From contig NZ_KE136482.1 of assembly GCF_000407185.1 (NCBI RefSeq), positions 1,054,001-1,118,000 on the forward strand: a DNA stretch of 64,000 nucleotides. The letters are read 5' to 3'. Of this stretch, positions 17,287 to 26,117 are shown one piece after another. Source of the stretch: Enterococcus malodoratus ATCC 43197 (lineage in GTDB: Bacteria > Bacillota > Bacilli > Lactobacillales > Enterococcaceae). Every line of letters starts with the position of its first letter. The first letter of the stretch is position 1. A program made the translations under genes and the position numbers. Under the pieces are notes generated by a model. It made no database searches. It was not told where the DNA came from and worked only from the letters and a program-made list of their open reading frames with translations.

Positions 17287-17787
17287 TTAATTAGTTATTT
17301 TTGCCATTAATGCATCTAAGTGCTGTGAACCATCATTTGAAAGTGGTGAAGTCTTGGTATTAAAGGTCACACCGTAGTCCTCACGCAATGAACGAAGAGC
17401 TTGCTTATCTTCTTTGCCTAAATAGATAAATTGAGAAATTTTCTCTTTATCTTCGCTGGCATGAACATTCCCAATATTTAGCTGCTCCATTGGAAAGCCA
17501 AGTTTGCATAATTCTAAGGCATCATGCAAATTTCCAACGACTACAAAAATTGTTTGACTAGGGGCTGCTTTCCAAATAACTTTTGCCGTACGCTCAATCG
17601 TCCAAAAACGAATATTTGTTTCTTTCGGAACTACCGTTTTCATCAACGTCTGCTGCAAGCTGTCCTCTGCTGCTTTATCATTGGCACAAATAACTAAGTT
17701 CACTCCTAAACTCTTGATCCATAATTGACCTTGTCCATGTATTAGCCGTTCATCTACACGCACCATTTTTACATTGGGTTTTTCCAT
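17287..17787 (-). CDS. PTS mannose-class EIIB component
   Basis: 166 residues from the chosen ATG at 17787, which has AGGAGG seven bases upstream. Longer starts at 17793 or 17823 fit the ribosome-binding site less well. The phospho-histidine motif is RVDERLIHGQGQLW near the N-terminus. It donates phosphate to the incoming sugar. The gene sits directly downstream of the GH88 gene in the operon. Confidence 0.92.
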   Translation of the reverse strand: MEKPNVKMVRVDERLIHGQGQLWIKSLGVNLVICANDKAAEDSLQQTLMKTVVPKETNIRFWTIERTAKVIWKAAPSQTIFVVVGNLHDALELCKLGFPMEQLNIGNVHASEDKEKISQFIYLGKEDKQALRSLREDYGVTFNTKTSPLSNDGSQHLDALMAKITN

Positions 17788-17804
17788 TTTCATTCCTCCT
17801 GCTT

Positions 17805-18992
17805 TTACCAGTACATTTTCCAATTTTTTTTGAACCGCACTAACGCTTCTAGATAGAAATAATCCCCCCAGATATTGCCTTCATTCACGCCTTTGCCGCT
17901 GTGCCAAGAATAGACACCCTCATTCAGCAAGGCCGTAATCCCATCCGTTTTGGACTCAGTATAGTTTTCAGATAAGCTTCTTAACATTGAATGCTGCGCA
18001 TACTTGTAGACCAACTTATGACTGTTCGTCTCAGGTAAAAACGGGTCCATTAGACTCATACCGCAAACAGCAATCGCTGTCGCAGAAGTATCTCGGGACT
18101 GTTCGGAACCATCCATAAAAATCAGATCCCAATAACTAACAAAATCCTTCGGCAAGCGATTCAAGAAATAATTTGTAATCGCCTCAAAAAGCTCTGTATT
18201 CTCTTCCTCTGGACAGTAGGAGCGGAACAATGCCAAGCCATAAATCAACCACGATTGTCCCCTCGCCCAGCTTGAACTATCGGAATATCCTTGGCGGGTC
18301 TTTCCATATAAAGGATCGCCCGTTTTAGCATCGAAGAAAAACGTATGGTAAGCAGATGAATCTTCTCTAATCGCATTCTCGATTGTCGTATGATAATGTT
18401 TAACGGCTACTTCACGATAACGTTCATCTTGAGTCACTGTTGACGCCCAAAATAATAATGGAATATTAAGCAAGCAATCTACGATCAAACGATAATTATC
18501 TTGGTTGCCCAATTCTCCCCAAGCCTGGATAAATTCTCCCTTAGATTGGTAGCGCTGTAATAACTTTTCAGCGGCACTTATTGCAGCATTCTTAGCGGCC
18601 TCATCTCCTGTTAGCTTATACGCACTGACACAGGATAAGCTGTACAGGAACCCTAAATCATGATGCTCAACTTCAATTTCATTTTCAATTCGGTAAATGA
18701 AACTCTCAACATTTTGTTCTGCCACTTCCCGGAAATGGTTTTCCCCAGAAACCTCATAGCACAGCCACAGAATTCCTGTCCAAAAACCGTTTGTCCATTC
18801 CGTGTTATCCATAGCTAAGTACGTATTGTCCTTTGTTGCCGGTGTTGGAAATTTATCTCCCAGACTTAGGATATTTTTTTCAACTTTTTTTAAAGCCTTA
18901 TCTATAGCTTGATCGATAAAGTCTTCCGTAAGCATCCCTTGACCAAAAAATCGCTCACTAGATAATAATTTCTCTCGTGTTCTCTTTTTCAT
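17805..18992 (-). CDS. ugl: Unsaturated glucuronyl hydrolase (GH88)
   Basis: 395 residues, cytosolic, alpha6/alpha6 barrel. The two catalytic aspartates of the family are likely in YLAMDNTEWTNGFW and NYRLIVDCLLNIPLL; DSSSWARGQSWLIYGLA and HSGKGVNEGNIWGDYFYLEAL are further conserved blocks. It removes the 4,5-unsaturated uronic acid from lyase-generated disaccharides and feeds the kdu/kdg enzymes. The ATG at 18992 is preferred (AAAGG, spacing six). It is the first gene of the operon, directly behind the GntR operator. Confidence 0.93.
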   Translation of the reverse strand: MKKRTREKLLSSERFFGQGMLTEDFIDQAIDKALKKVEKNILSLGDKFPTPATKDNTYLAMDNTEWTNGFWTGILWLCYEVSGENHFREVAEQNVESFIYRIENEIEVEHHDLGFLYSLSCVSAYKLTGDEAAKNAAISAAEKLLQRYQSKGEFIQAWGELGNQDNYRLIVDCLLNIPLLFWASTVTQDERYREVAVKHYHTTIENAIREDSSAYHTFFFDAKTGDPLYGKTRQGYSDSSSWARGQSWLIYGLALFRSYCPEEENTELFEAITNYFLNRLPKDFVSYWDLIFMDGSEQSRDTSATAIAVCGMSLMDPFLPETNSHKLVYKYAQHSMLRSLSENYTESKTDGITALLNEGVYSWHSGKGVNEGNIWGDYFYLEALVRFKKNWKMYW

Positions 18993-19014
18993 AAGCATCC
19001 TTTCTCAAAACAAC

Positions 19015-19030
19015 TTAACGCGTTAACCGG
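19015..19030. promoter_or_regulatory. GntR-type operator in front of the ugl operon
   Basis: TTAACGCGTTAA (19015-19026) is a perfect palindrome followed by CCGG. It shares TAAC[G/A]CGTTAACCG with the site at 19908-19921 in front of the regulator gene. It begins about nine bases past the -10 box, so a bound repressor would block initiation or early elongation. Confidence 0.75.
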
Positions 19031-19039
19031 TGTGAATAC

Positions 19040-19068
19040 ATCATACAATACCGATTTAAGTTTGTAAA
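19040..19068 (-). promoter_or_regulatory. Promoter of the ugl/PTS/kdg operon
   Basis: On the minus strand: TTTACA (19063-19068), 17 bases, TATGAT (19040-19045). An imperfect cre-like sequence, TGTAAACCGCTTTCT (19063-19077, one base too long at the centre), overlaps the -35 box and may give CcpA control. Confidence 0.7.
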
Positions 19069-19083
19069 CCGCTTTCTAAAAAA

Positions 19084-19130
19084 AAAGACCGCAAACATTT
19101 TCCATAAAATGGACTATGTTTGCGGTCTTT
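19084..19130 (-). terminator. Terminator of the gntR-family gene
   Basis: A 15-bp perfect stem (19084-19098 with 19116-19130, core GACCGCAAACAT) is followed on the minus strand by a run of T's. It separates the regulator from the ugl operon promoter. Confidence 0.88.
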
Positions 19131-19157
19131 GACGAACATACTTATGTTTGTAAAAAC

Positions 19158-19895
19158 TTATTCACTAATAATCTCAATCTGATAAAAATCAGAATGAATA
19201 AAACTTTGGCTATATTCAATCGGAGCTCCATCGTTCCCTCTAGCTAAACGTTTGATATTAAATAGTGAAAAACTATCTTCTTCGCCAAAACTTTTTCTTA
19301 TGATTCGCAGCGGTTCTAACTCGTCTGAATCCTTCGTTAATAAAATAGTGCTCACTTCCATCGTCATAGGAAGATTTGCCATATTCCCTTGAAGACCCAA
19401 TTCATCGGATAAGCTAGCACCCTTAATCAGCCGCCTAACAGAATCATCCTCAAGTTTTTCTGCAAAGAGATAACGATTTTGAATTTTCCACGGAAAATCA
19501 TTCGTTAATGCAACTTGGCTTAGCTTAATCAACGCTTTGCTGCCTGATTTATCGCCTAATATCTGTGCAATCTCTTTATCAGTAAATTCTTCCGAAACTA
19601 AAGTGATCGTTTCCTCAACAGACTTTTGTTTTTCGTTATTCGACATTGATAACTTCTCTGAGAAGAGAACTTTTCTATGCTTCAAATTTTTTCTGACAAA
19701 GGTTCCCTCGCCTTGACGACGAATCAAATACCCTTCATTTACCAGATCGTTCAAAGCCTTTACTACTGTCGTATTACTGACATTATACTTTCTTTTTAAA
19801 TCACCTTCTGAATAAATTTTCTCACCCGTACTAAACTCTCCAGATTCAATCTTCTCTATGATATCTCGCTTTATAATCTCATACTTAGGCAACAT
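19158..19895 (-). CDS. GntR-family repressor, HutC/UTRA type, of the glycosaminoglycan operon
   Basis: 245 residues. The N-terminal winged helix (YEIIKRDIIEKIESGEF, YSEGDLKRKYNVSNTTVVKAL, GYLIRRQGEGTFV) is followed by a UTRA ligand domain to the end. The ATG at 19895 has GGAGAGG just upstream; an earlier GTG at 19913 would overlap the operator. It most likely senses an unsaturated uronate or KDG-type intermediate. The matching palindromes at 19015 and 19908 suggest control of the ugl operon and of its own gene. Confidence 0.88.
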   Translation of the reverse strand: MLPKYEIIKRDIIEKIESGEFSTGEKIYSEGDLKRKYNVSNTTVVKALNDLVNEGYLIRRQGEGTFVRKNLKHRKVLFSEKLSMSNNEKQKSVEETITLVSEEFTDKEIAQILGDKSGSKALIKLSQVALTNDFPWKIQNRYLFAEKLEDDSVRRLIKGASLSDELGLQGNMANLPMTMEVSTILLTKDSDELEPLRIIRKSFGEEDSFSLFNIKRLARGNDGAPIEYSQSFIHSDFYQIEIISE

Positions 19896-19907
19896 ATGAT
19901 CCTCTCC

Positions 19908-19959
19908 TAACACGTTAACCGTTTATCTTCATTGTAAAGAACTTTTATATTTATGTAAA
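19908..19959 (-). promoter_or_regulatory. gntR-family gene promoter and operator
   Basis: Promoter on the minus strand: TTTACA (19954-19959), 17 bases, TACAAT (19931-19936). The operator TAACACGTTAACCG (19908-19921) lies about ten bases past the -10 box and matches the operator at 19015 in all but one of 14 positions, which points to autoregulation. Confidence 0.72.
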
Positions 19960-20159
19960 TAGAATGAGTAATAATTATTTATATTGCTAAACTAAAACGA
20001 TCGTCTTGAATTCGTCACTATAAAAATCTTGGTTAAACACTACTTATTTGCATTTTTATCATCAGAATACTCTTGGAAAGGTTATTATTTCAATGATTTT
20101 AGAAAAAAATATTACCACTTATCATATAGCTCACCAGTACGTTATCTATAAACTGAAAA
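19960..20159. other. Intergenic region, no gene seen
   Basis: AT-rich sequence upstream of the regulator, leading into decayed coding DNA. No intact frame, hairpin or promoter beyond those listed was found. Confidence 0.5.
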
Positions 20160-20395
20160 AAGTATGGAAGTCGCGAAAGAAGCAGGTTTGTATCTAAAAC
20201 AAATTATCGAAAATGACAGCATCATCGGCCTGTCATCGCAAAATAATTTGATGGAAAAAATATTTTTATAAATGCAACCGCTATCCAAGAAGATAAACGA
20301 ACCAAAGAAGACATTGTTAACTCGAAATACTTTGAAGAAATACAGAATTATTGGAAAAACTTGGATATAGCTCAGGTCTATTCCTTAACAACTGC
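20160..20395 (+). pseudogene. SorC-family sugar-binding regulator, internal fragment with frameshifts
   Basis: Two stretches in different frames keep SorC-type ligand-domain sequence: VAKEAGLYLKQIIENDSIIG (from about 20167), then NIFINATAIQEDKRTKED and YFEEIQNYWKNLDIAQ. The DNA-binding N-terminus and the C-terminal half are gone. A 41-bp piece (20251-20291) is repeated with one difference at 29948-29988, in other decayed DNA. It converges on, and abuts, a truncated deoC. Confidence 0.6.
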
Positions 20396-20547
20396 TTACA
20401 CAATGCCACTGGGTACGAATTGACTGCGACCATTTTGAATCCATAAATATCTGCCTCATTACAAAGCTTTTCAAATTCTTTTTCTGTTGCATCTGCTCTT
20501 AACAATGAGTGATCTATCATCCCTGCAAGTTCATTGATTGATACCAT
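20390..20547 (-). pseudogene. deoC: Truncated deoC (deoxyribose-phosphate aldolase), N-terminal fragment
   Basis: From an ATG at 20547, about 52 residues match the start of DeoC: MVSINELAGMIDHSLL, ATEKEFEKLCNEAD, YGFKMVAVNSYPVALCKQLL. After about 20390 the similarity stops and the frame runs on to 20317 with unrelated residues antisense to the sorC fragment. Full DeoC is about 220 residues, so three quarters are missing, including the Schiff-base lysine. It was probably once the last gene of the LevR-controlled operon. Confidence 0.75.
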
Positions 20548-20669
20548 TTCAGCACCATTCCCCTTTCTTTTTTAAAACATACTAATTCTGAAAGCGAACT
20601 ATAATCGTGTTATTTGCTTACAAATATGTATTCTTTATTTCTTATGATAATTTCGTCCATAACTGCAGA

Positions 20670-20699
20670 GCGGAGAACGTCTACTCCCTCGTTCTCCGC
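20670..20699 (-). terminator. Strong hairpin past the epimerase gene
   Basis: GCGGAGAACG (20670-20679) pairs with CGTTCTCCGC (20690-20699), GC-rich, 56 bases after the epimerase stop codon. No T-run follows on the minus strand, so it could be an mRNA-stabilising or weak terminator structure. Confidence 0.5.
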
Positions 20700-20754
20700 A
20701 CATCAAAATTATATTTTTCAGTTACTTATCTTTTTATCCATCAGTTAAACAAAT

Positions 20755-21432
20755 TTATTTTGTTTGAGCAGCTGCCAAAATGTGTCCCTGCATTAATTCC
20801 ACCGATTTTTCAATGGAATCGTCCAAATTGAACAAGCCGCTGGTTCCTACAATCAAAATATCTGCTCCGGCCTCGATCATCGTATGATATGTCTTTTCAT
20901 TACAGGACCCATCAATTTGAATCTCAAATGCCAATTGGTGTTCTTCGCGATAAGCGTTTAATTTTCGGACTTTATCTAAGCTTTCTGAGATGAATGTCTG
21001 TCCTGCAAAACCAGGGTCTACCGTCATTACTGTCACAATATCAATCAAATGAAGATAATCAGTAATGATCGTCAACGGTGTTTCAGGATTCAAAACGACC
21101 CCCATTTTCTTTCCTCGCTGTTTGATTGTTTCACTTAATCGAAAGGCATGCCCGTTCAGATATTCTGCATGAATGCTAATCACTTCTACCCCTAAATCTA
21201 GCAATTGATCCACATATTCAATTGGATTTGTCACCATCAAATGTGCGTCCAGTGGGGTCTCGGTGTGATCCTTAAGCTGTTCAATAAACCACGGAGACAA
21301 GGTCATGTTGCTAACGTAATGACCATCCATAATATCAATATGATAGTAATCAACGGTCTGGTTCAAACAATTGATTTGTTCTTCAAATTTGCTGATATCC
21401 ATACACATCAGTGACGGAGAGATTTTTACCAT
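20755..21432 (-). CDS. Ribulose-phosphate 3-epimerase family; D-allulose-6-phosphate 3-epimerase-like
   Basis: 225 residues from the ATG at 21432 (AGGA upstream; the longer frame from 21477 overlaps the SDR gene). TIM-barrel epimerase motifs: ISPSLMCMDI, YYHIDIMDGHYVSNMTLSP, PLDAHLMVTNP, VMTVDPGFAGQTFI, EIQIDGSCNEKT, ILIVGTSGLF. The MTLSP and FAGQ variants resemble AlsE-type hexulose-phosphate epimerases rather than Rpe. It would interconvert ketose phosphates from the operon's dehydrogenases. Confidence 0.82.
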   Translation of the reverse strand: MVKISPSLMCMDISKFEEQINCLNQTVDYYHIDIMDGHYVSNMTLSPWFIEQLKDHTETPLDAHLMVTNPIEYVDQLLDLGVEVISIHAEYLNGHAFRLSETIKQRGKKMGVVLNPETPLTIITDYLHLIDIVTVMTVDPGFAGQTFISESLDKVRKLNAYREEHQLAFEIQIDGSCNEKTYHTMIEAGADILIVGTSGLFNLDDSIEKSVELMQGHILAAAQTK

Positions 21433-21451
21433 GTTCTGATCCTCTTTCCTG

Positions 21452-22195
21452 TTAATTAACCGATTGTCCACCATCAACGACCACTTCAGATCCAGTCATA
21501 AAGCGCGATGCATCTGATGCCAGAAAAACGACCACATCGGCAACTTCATCAGCTGTACTGATTCGTTGATATAAGGGAATTCGGCTCCCCATTTCTTCCA
21601 TTGTCCGTTCTGTAGCCTCTGCCGCATGTTCAGCCATCTGAGTTTTGATGTAAGCTGGATGAACAGAGTTTGCACGAATGCCACGAGGGGCAAATTCGAT
21701 GGCCGCAGCTTTAGTCAAAGCGGAAACGGCACCCTTTGAAGCCGCATAGGCAATCCGATTCTTCGATCCTAAAAATGACGCGATCGAACTAGTATTAATG
21801 ATACTGCTGCCTTCGCCCAATAATGGAGACATCGCCTTAATCCCTAAAAAAATACTCAATGCATTGACGTCCATCGTTTTCTTCCATAGCTCTACACTGG
21901 TTTCTTCAATCGTTTCGATTTTGAAAATGCCGGCATTATTGAATAGCACGTCTACTTTACCGAATGTTTCTTTAATTTCAGTAACAGCTTTTTCCCAAGC
22001 CGCTTCTTCTGTTGCATCAAAGCAGAAGGCCTGTATTTCTTGCTCTTTGAATTGATCTAGTAAGGCTTGAACATTCTCTTGATTGTTATCATTAACCAAA
22101 ACGATGAAATTCTTGTCTAGTAATTTTTTGACTACCGCTGTGCCTAGACCACCAGCGGCTCCCGTGATAAAAGCAACTTTCTTTTCATTACTCAT
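21452..22195 (-). CDS. SDR family oxidoreductase
   Basis: 247 residues, classical short-chain dehydrogenase: TGAAGGLGTAV, NNAGIF, the catalytic YAASKGAV, and the C-terminal VVFLASDASRFMTGSEVVVDGG. It lies inside the LevR/sigma-54 operon between the SIS isomerase and the epimerase. It probably oxidises or reduces a sugar, polyol or phosphorylated derivative; the substrate is not evident. The stop region overlaps the longest possible frame of the next gene. Confidence 0.85.
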   Translation of the reverse strand: MSNEKKVAFITGAAGGLGTAVVKKLLDKNFIVLVNDNNQENVQALLDQFKEQEIQAFCFDATEEAAWEKAVTEIKETFGKVDVLFNNAGIFKIETIEETSVELWKKTMDVNALSIFLGIKAMSPLLGEGSSIINTSSIASFLGSKNRIAYAASKGAVSALTKAAAIEFAPRGIRANSVHPAYIKTQMAEHAAEATERTMEEMGSRIPLYQRISTADEVADVVVFLASDASRFMTGSEVVVDGGQSVN

Positions 22196-22245
22196 TTCTT
22201 TAGCTCCTTTTGGAATACTCTACCTGTAGAAATTAGAACGGATCG

Positions 22246-22800
22246 CTACTCTAAATTCGCGTGACGACTTTTCAGATCATCCATGGTCATCTGCTTTTCA
22301 TTCATCAAACGTAAAGCTAATACATCATGGAAAATCAGCAATCCTTGTTCAAATACTGTTGTCATCGGTTGAATCGAGGTAAAGGTTTGATTGCTTTTTG
22401 AAGGACTATCAAATTTGACAATGTGATCGGCCAATTTTGCTATCGAACTATCCGGATTAGAGGTCAAGTGGACGACTGTTGCACCATATGACTTCGCTTT
22501 TTTGGCGATTTCTAGAGGAATCACTGATTCTCCTGAGCCGCTGCCCACAACTAAAAGATCCTTTTCAGTAATCGGTGGTTCATTTAGATCTCCAACCATG
22601 TGACAGCTGATTTCCAGATGAGTCAATCTCTTCACTGCCGCCTCTAATGACAAGCGTACTCGTCCAACACCGATAAAAAAGACCTCTCGTGCTTCCAATA
22701 ATGCTTTTACATATTGATCGATCTCTTCACTAGAAACTTTTTCTAATAAATGATCCAATTCTTCCATTACTGCTTGACTGTTCTCATAATAATTTTTCAT
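22246..22800 (-). CDS. SIS-domain sugar isomerase, 6-phospho-3-hexuloisomerase-like
   Basis: 184 residues with one SIS domain: EVFFIGVGRVRLSLEAAVKR, VVGSGSGESVIPLEIAKKAK, GATVVHLTSNPDSSIAKLAD. The size and layout match HxlB-type phosphohexuloisomerases, which convert 3-hexulose 6-phosphate to fructose 6-phosphate. In this operon it could bring an unusual ketose phosphate into glycolysis. It overlaps the end of the dehydrogenase gene by 17 bases. Confidence 0.8.
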   Translation of the reverse strand: MKNYYENSQAVMEELDHLLEKVSSEEIDQYVKALLEAREVFFIGVGRVRLSLEAAVKRLTHLEISCHMVGDLNEPPITEKDLLVVGSGSGESVIPLEIAKKAKSYGATVVHLTSNPDSSIAKLADHIVKFDSPSKSNQTFTSIQPMTTVFEQGLLIFHDVLALRLMNEKQMTMDDLKSRHANLE

Positions 22801-23836
22801 TAACCATCAACACCTTATTGTAAAATTCTTTTTTCTCATGAATCATGTCAAATGCTCCGATCAGCTCTTCGATTGGAACTTTGTGGGTCACTAACGGTTT
22901 CAAATTTAGCTGCTTATTAGCGATTGCCTGAGCAGTCACTTGCCATTCGTTTTTAGGAAAATGTTCGTAGACACTGTTGAACATTCCGACGATCGTGCCT
23001 TCTTTTCGCATGAATTGATCATACGTTTTCTGCTTAAGGACCATATCCGAATGAGGGTTTCCCAACAAGACCACTCGTCCAAATGTTCGAATGGATTGCG
23101 CACATTGGTCAAAAGCCCCGCTAGAACCTGTGGCCTCAATCGCAACATCCGCTAACTTTCCACCTAAGGTTTCTAAAATAAAGGCTTCCGCATCTTTTTC
23201 CTGACTATTACAGACATATTCAAAGCCTAATTCTTGGGCGAAAGCAACTTTAGTAGGGTCAATATCAATCAATAAAACTTTCCCAGCGCCATTGATCTGA
23301 GCCCATTGTGCTACCATGACACCAATCGGACCCGCCCCATAAATGACCACGTTATCGCCAATAGCTAATTCGGCTTTATTAATGACGTGCTGAGCCACAG
23401 TAGCTGGTTCGACCATCGCCCCTTCCTCATAGCTCACTTGATCTTCTAAAAGAACCAGATTGAATAAGGGAACCGCTAAGTATTCCTCAAACCCGCCATC
23501 TGTTCTTGAGCCAAAATAATTGTAATTTTTACATTGGGCATAATAGCCGGATTGGCAATAGTCGCACTCATTACAAGGTAAGAGTGGAAAAACGGCGGCT
23601 TTTTTGCCTAAATAATCTGAACTGACATCATCCGCGACTTCTACGATTTCTCCAGAAAATTCATGCCCCAATACAGTTGGAAAGTGGTATGAGCCTGTTA
23701 CATAAACCCGTGGAATATCCGATCCACAGATACCGCAGGCCATAACATGTATCAATACTTCCCCTGCTTTAGGTACAGGCTTCTCCTTTTCTACTAGTTC
23801 CAATTGATTGATTGCTTTTAAATCGACTGCTTTCAT
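22784..23836 (-). CDS. Zinc-dependent polyol dehydrogenase (MDR family, galactitol-1-phosphate dehydrogenase-like)
   Basis: 350 residues. Catalytic zinc site: CGICGSDIPR and GHEFSGEIVE. Structural zinc cysteines: LPCNECDYCQSGYYAQCKN. Rossmann motif: VIYGAGPIGVMVAQWAQ. It is closest in pattern to GatD-type hexitol-phosphate dehydrogenases and to the paralogue at 33319-34383. It likely oxidises the sugar alcohol phosphate delivered by the PTS encoded just upstream. Confidence 0.85.
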   Translation of the reverse strand: MKAVDLKAINQLELVEKEKPVPKAGEVLIHVMACGICGSDIPRVYVTGSYHFPTVLGHEFSGEIVEVADDVSSDYLGKKAAVFPLLPCNECDYCQSGYYAQCKNYNYFGSRTDGGFEEYLAVPLFNLVLLEDQVSYEEGAMVEPATVAQHVINKAELAIGDNVVIYGAGPIGVMVAQWAQINGAGKVLLIDIDPTKVAFAQELGFEYVCNSQEKDAEAFILETLGGKLADVAIEATGSSGAFDQCAQSIRTFGRVVLLGNPHSDMVLKQKTYDQFMRKEGTIVGMFNSVYEHFPKNEWQVTAQAIANKQLNLKPLVTHKVPIEELIGAFDMIHEKKEFYNKVLMVNEKLL

Positions 23837-23853
23837 ACACTATTTCCCCCTAC

Positions 23854-24681
23854 TTATTTCGGAATTCCCAAAACACCTAGATAGGATAATGAGATCCCTA
23901 AAACAAAAATAATCAGAATGATTAAATTGATATTTACCTTTTTACGGACTAACCAGTAAACCAGCATCGTGATCGCTAAGGGGACTAACCCTGGCATCAG
24001 CGCATCGATTACCTGTTCCTGAATCCCCAGTTTGACTCCCTTAATATTCAAGATCATCGGGATCTCAATATTTACTCGGGAAGCGGTCATACAACCCACA
24101 ACCATCAAACCAACCATACTGAAAATCTCTGTTAAGCGAGCAATGGTTCCTTCACGCAGCATCGTTAAAATAAAAGATTTCCCTTTTTGGTAACCCAAAC
24201 GATACATATTCCAGCCAAAGCCAATCAAACAAATCTTGTAGGCGATTTCAAAAAAGATCGGTCCGACATAACTGCCATCAATTGCTAATGAACATGCGAT
24301 ACCTGCCAAGATCGGATAAACGATTCCTTGACTGACTGTATCTCCAATCCCTGCGATTGGTCCCATCAAACCTGTACGTAAAGAGTTAATCGTTTCATCT
24401 GTAATATCCTCAGCACCATTTGCTCGTTGTTCTTCCATTGCTGCGGCAACTCCGGGAATCATTGTTCCGATGAAAGAAGGTTCTGTGTTATAAAAGACAA
24501 AATATTTCTTCAATTCTTGTACTTGACGTTCCTTATCTTCAGGGTAAAGCTTTCGAATGACTGGAACCATCGCGTTTGCTTGCCCTAATGCTTGCAGACG
24601 TTCATAGTTATACGCGGTTTCACTCGAATAAGTCAGCGCCCAATTTTTTAATAGTTCTTTTCTCGTTAATTTTGCTTCCAT
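23854..24681 (-). CDS. PTS mannose-class EIID component
   Basis: 275 residues: LTRKELLKNWALTYSSETAY at the start, MGPIAGIGDTVSQGIVYPIL in the middle, and C-terminal membrane helices. It is the membrane partner of the EIIC whose gene ends one base before this one starts. It belongs to the LevR-controlled operon. Confidence 0.92.
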   Translation of the reverse strand: MEAKLTRKELLKNWALTYSSETAYNYERLQALGQANAMVPVIRKLYPEDKERQVQELKKYFVFYNTEPSFIGTMIPGVAAAMEEQRANGAEDITDETINSLRTGLMGPIAGIGDTVSQGIVYPILAGIACSLAIDGSYVGPIFFEIAYKICLIGFGWNMYRLGYQKGKSFILTMLREGTIARLTEIFSMVGLMVVGCMTASRVNIEIPMILNIKGVKLGIQEQVIDALMPGLVPLAITMLVYWLVRKKVNINLIILIIFVLGISLSYLGVLGIPK

Positions 24682-25440
24682 TTATGATTGCTCCTTTCCA
24701 GCAGGTTTCATATCAAGAAATCCAGTATTATAGAACACAAAGCCCATGATTGCAGCAACGGCTGTGACTGCCATGACATCCAATTTCAAGTAGACCGCCA
24801 GAATGAAACCAAAGAAGAAAAATGGCATAATCTTTTTATTTCCCATAAAGCTGATCAACATCGCAATCCCTAATGCAGGCATGATTGCTCCGACCACCTG
24901 CATCGCATCAACAAATGAATCCGGAATCATATTCAACAAGTTCTTCATAGGCTCTGCCCCAAAATAGACGAGAATAAAAGCTGGAACTCCTGTAACAAGG
25001 AAATTTAAAATCCCTGATGGAACATAATTCATCATGCGCATTGCGCGAATATTTCCATTGTCTAAGAATTTTTCTGCTCTGTGGACCCAAAGAGCATTGA
25101 TTGACATTGTTAATTGGAAGGTTAAAATTCCAAACAAACTGAATGGTACAGCAAAGGTTACTGCTAAGCTTGGGTCTGCCCCTGATAAAATCGTCATCGC
25201 CGTACCAAATACTGCTGCGACTGGCAAATTCCCTGGCATTGTTCCCCCTGCGGTGATCCAACCTAGGTAAGCAAGGTTGATATAAGCCGCCGCTTGCATC
25301 CCTATCATCGGTTCTCCCATTGCTAGTGCAACTAAAAACCCTGACCAAATCGGATAAAGCCATGAACGGGTGATTAAATGACTCGGCCACCAATTACAAA
25401 CCGTTGAAATAATAGCAACTAATATTGCAGATAAAAGCAT
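24682..25440 (-). CDS. PTS mannose-class EIIC component
   Basis: 252-residue polytopic membrane protein with the EIIC-man block ITAGGTMPGNLPVAAVFG. It is separated from the EIIB gene by about 200 bases, an unusual gap for these operons; the gap contains a weak hairpin (GTGATAA 25547-25553 with TTATCAC 25566-25572). EIIC and EIID form the transporter. Confidence 0.92.
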   Translation of the reverse strand: MLLSAILVAIISTVCNWWPSHLITRSWLYPIWSGFLVALAMGEPMIGMQAAAYINLAYLGWITAGGTMPGNLPVAAVFGTAMTILSGADPSLAVTFAVPFSLFGILTFQLTMSINALWVHRAEKFLDNGNIRAMRMMNYVPSGILNFLVTGVPAFILVYFGAEPMKNLLNMIPDSFVDAMQVVGAIMPALGIAMLISFMGNKKIMPFFFFGFILAVYLKLDVMAVTAVAAIMGFVFYNTGFLDMKPAGKEQS

Positions 25441-25638
25441 TTTTCTTCCTCCTTATTCATATTAAAGAATTAATTTTTCCTTGGAAAAATTAGTCCTATT
25501 TTCATGCCGTATATCATTCCACTAGGTGTTTGAACGATAAATCATTGTGATAATTTTGATTTGTTTTATCACGTTACAAACTGTGAGAAGTGGAACTGAC
25601 ATCCTTTTTCTATTGAAACTATTTATAGCCCCTTTCTT

Positions 25639-26115
25639 TTATAGATACTTTGAAAGGTCCGTTTCCTTTTGATCCGGAATAATATGAATCACGACAGGAA
25701 TACCACGATCGATCAATTTTTTGAATGTGGCGCGCTCTTCATCCGAGGCAGAAATATTTTTGTACAACACTCGGCGGTTCGCTTTTGCCCCCATCCCTCC
25801 AACTACTAACTTATCAATCTTGATCCCTTTTTCTACGATCGTGTCGATAGTAACCGGAGCCTTCACTAAAATAATCAACCGTTTATTCTCTTTTTCTTGC
25901 GCGTTTAAAAAAGTTACAGCATCGTCTAATCCTTTTACCACGATATCGATTCCAGCAGGCGCCGACATTTTCAAAATCTCACTCATAAAATCATCTTTTG
26001 CGACTTCATCATCAATAATCAAAATTTGATTCGCTCGCGTCTTCTTGACCCATGCCGTCATTACTTGTCCATGGATTAGGCGATCATCGATTCTAGTTAA
26101 TACGATTTCACTCAT
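25639..26115 (-). CDS. PTS mannose-class EIIB component
   Basis: 158 residues, EIIB-man fold with the phospho-histidine in LTRIDDRLIHGQVMTAW. It follows EIIA by two bases. It phosphorylates the sugar during uptake. Together with EIIA, EIIC and EIID it makes a complete mannose-class system, distinct from the one in the glycosaminoglycan locus. Confidence 0.92.
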   Translation of the reverse strand: MSEIVLTRIDDRLIHGQVMTAWVKKTRANQILIIDDEVAKDDFMSEILKMSAPAGIDIVVKGLDDAVTFLNAQEKENKRLIILVKAPVTIDTIVEKGIKIDKLVVGGMGAKANRRVLYKNISASDEERATFKKLIDRGIPVVIHIIPDQKETDLSKYL

Positions 26116-26117
26116 TT

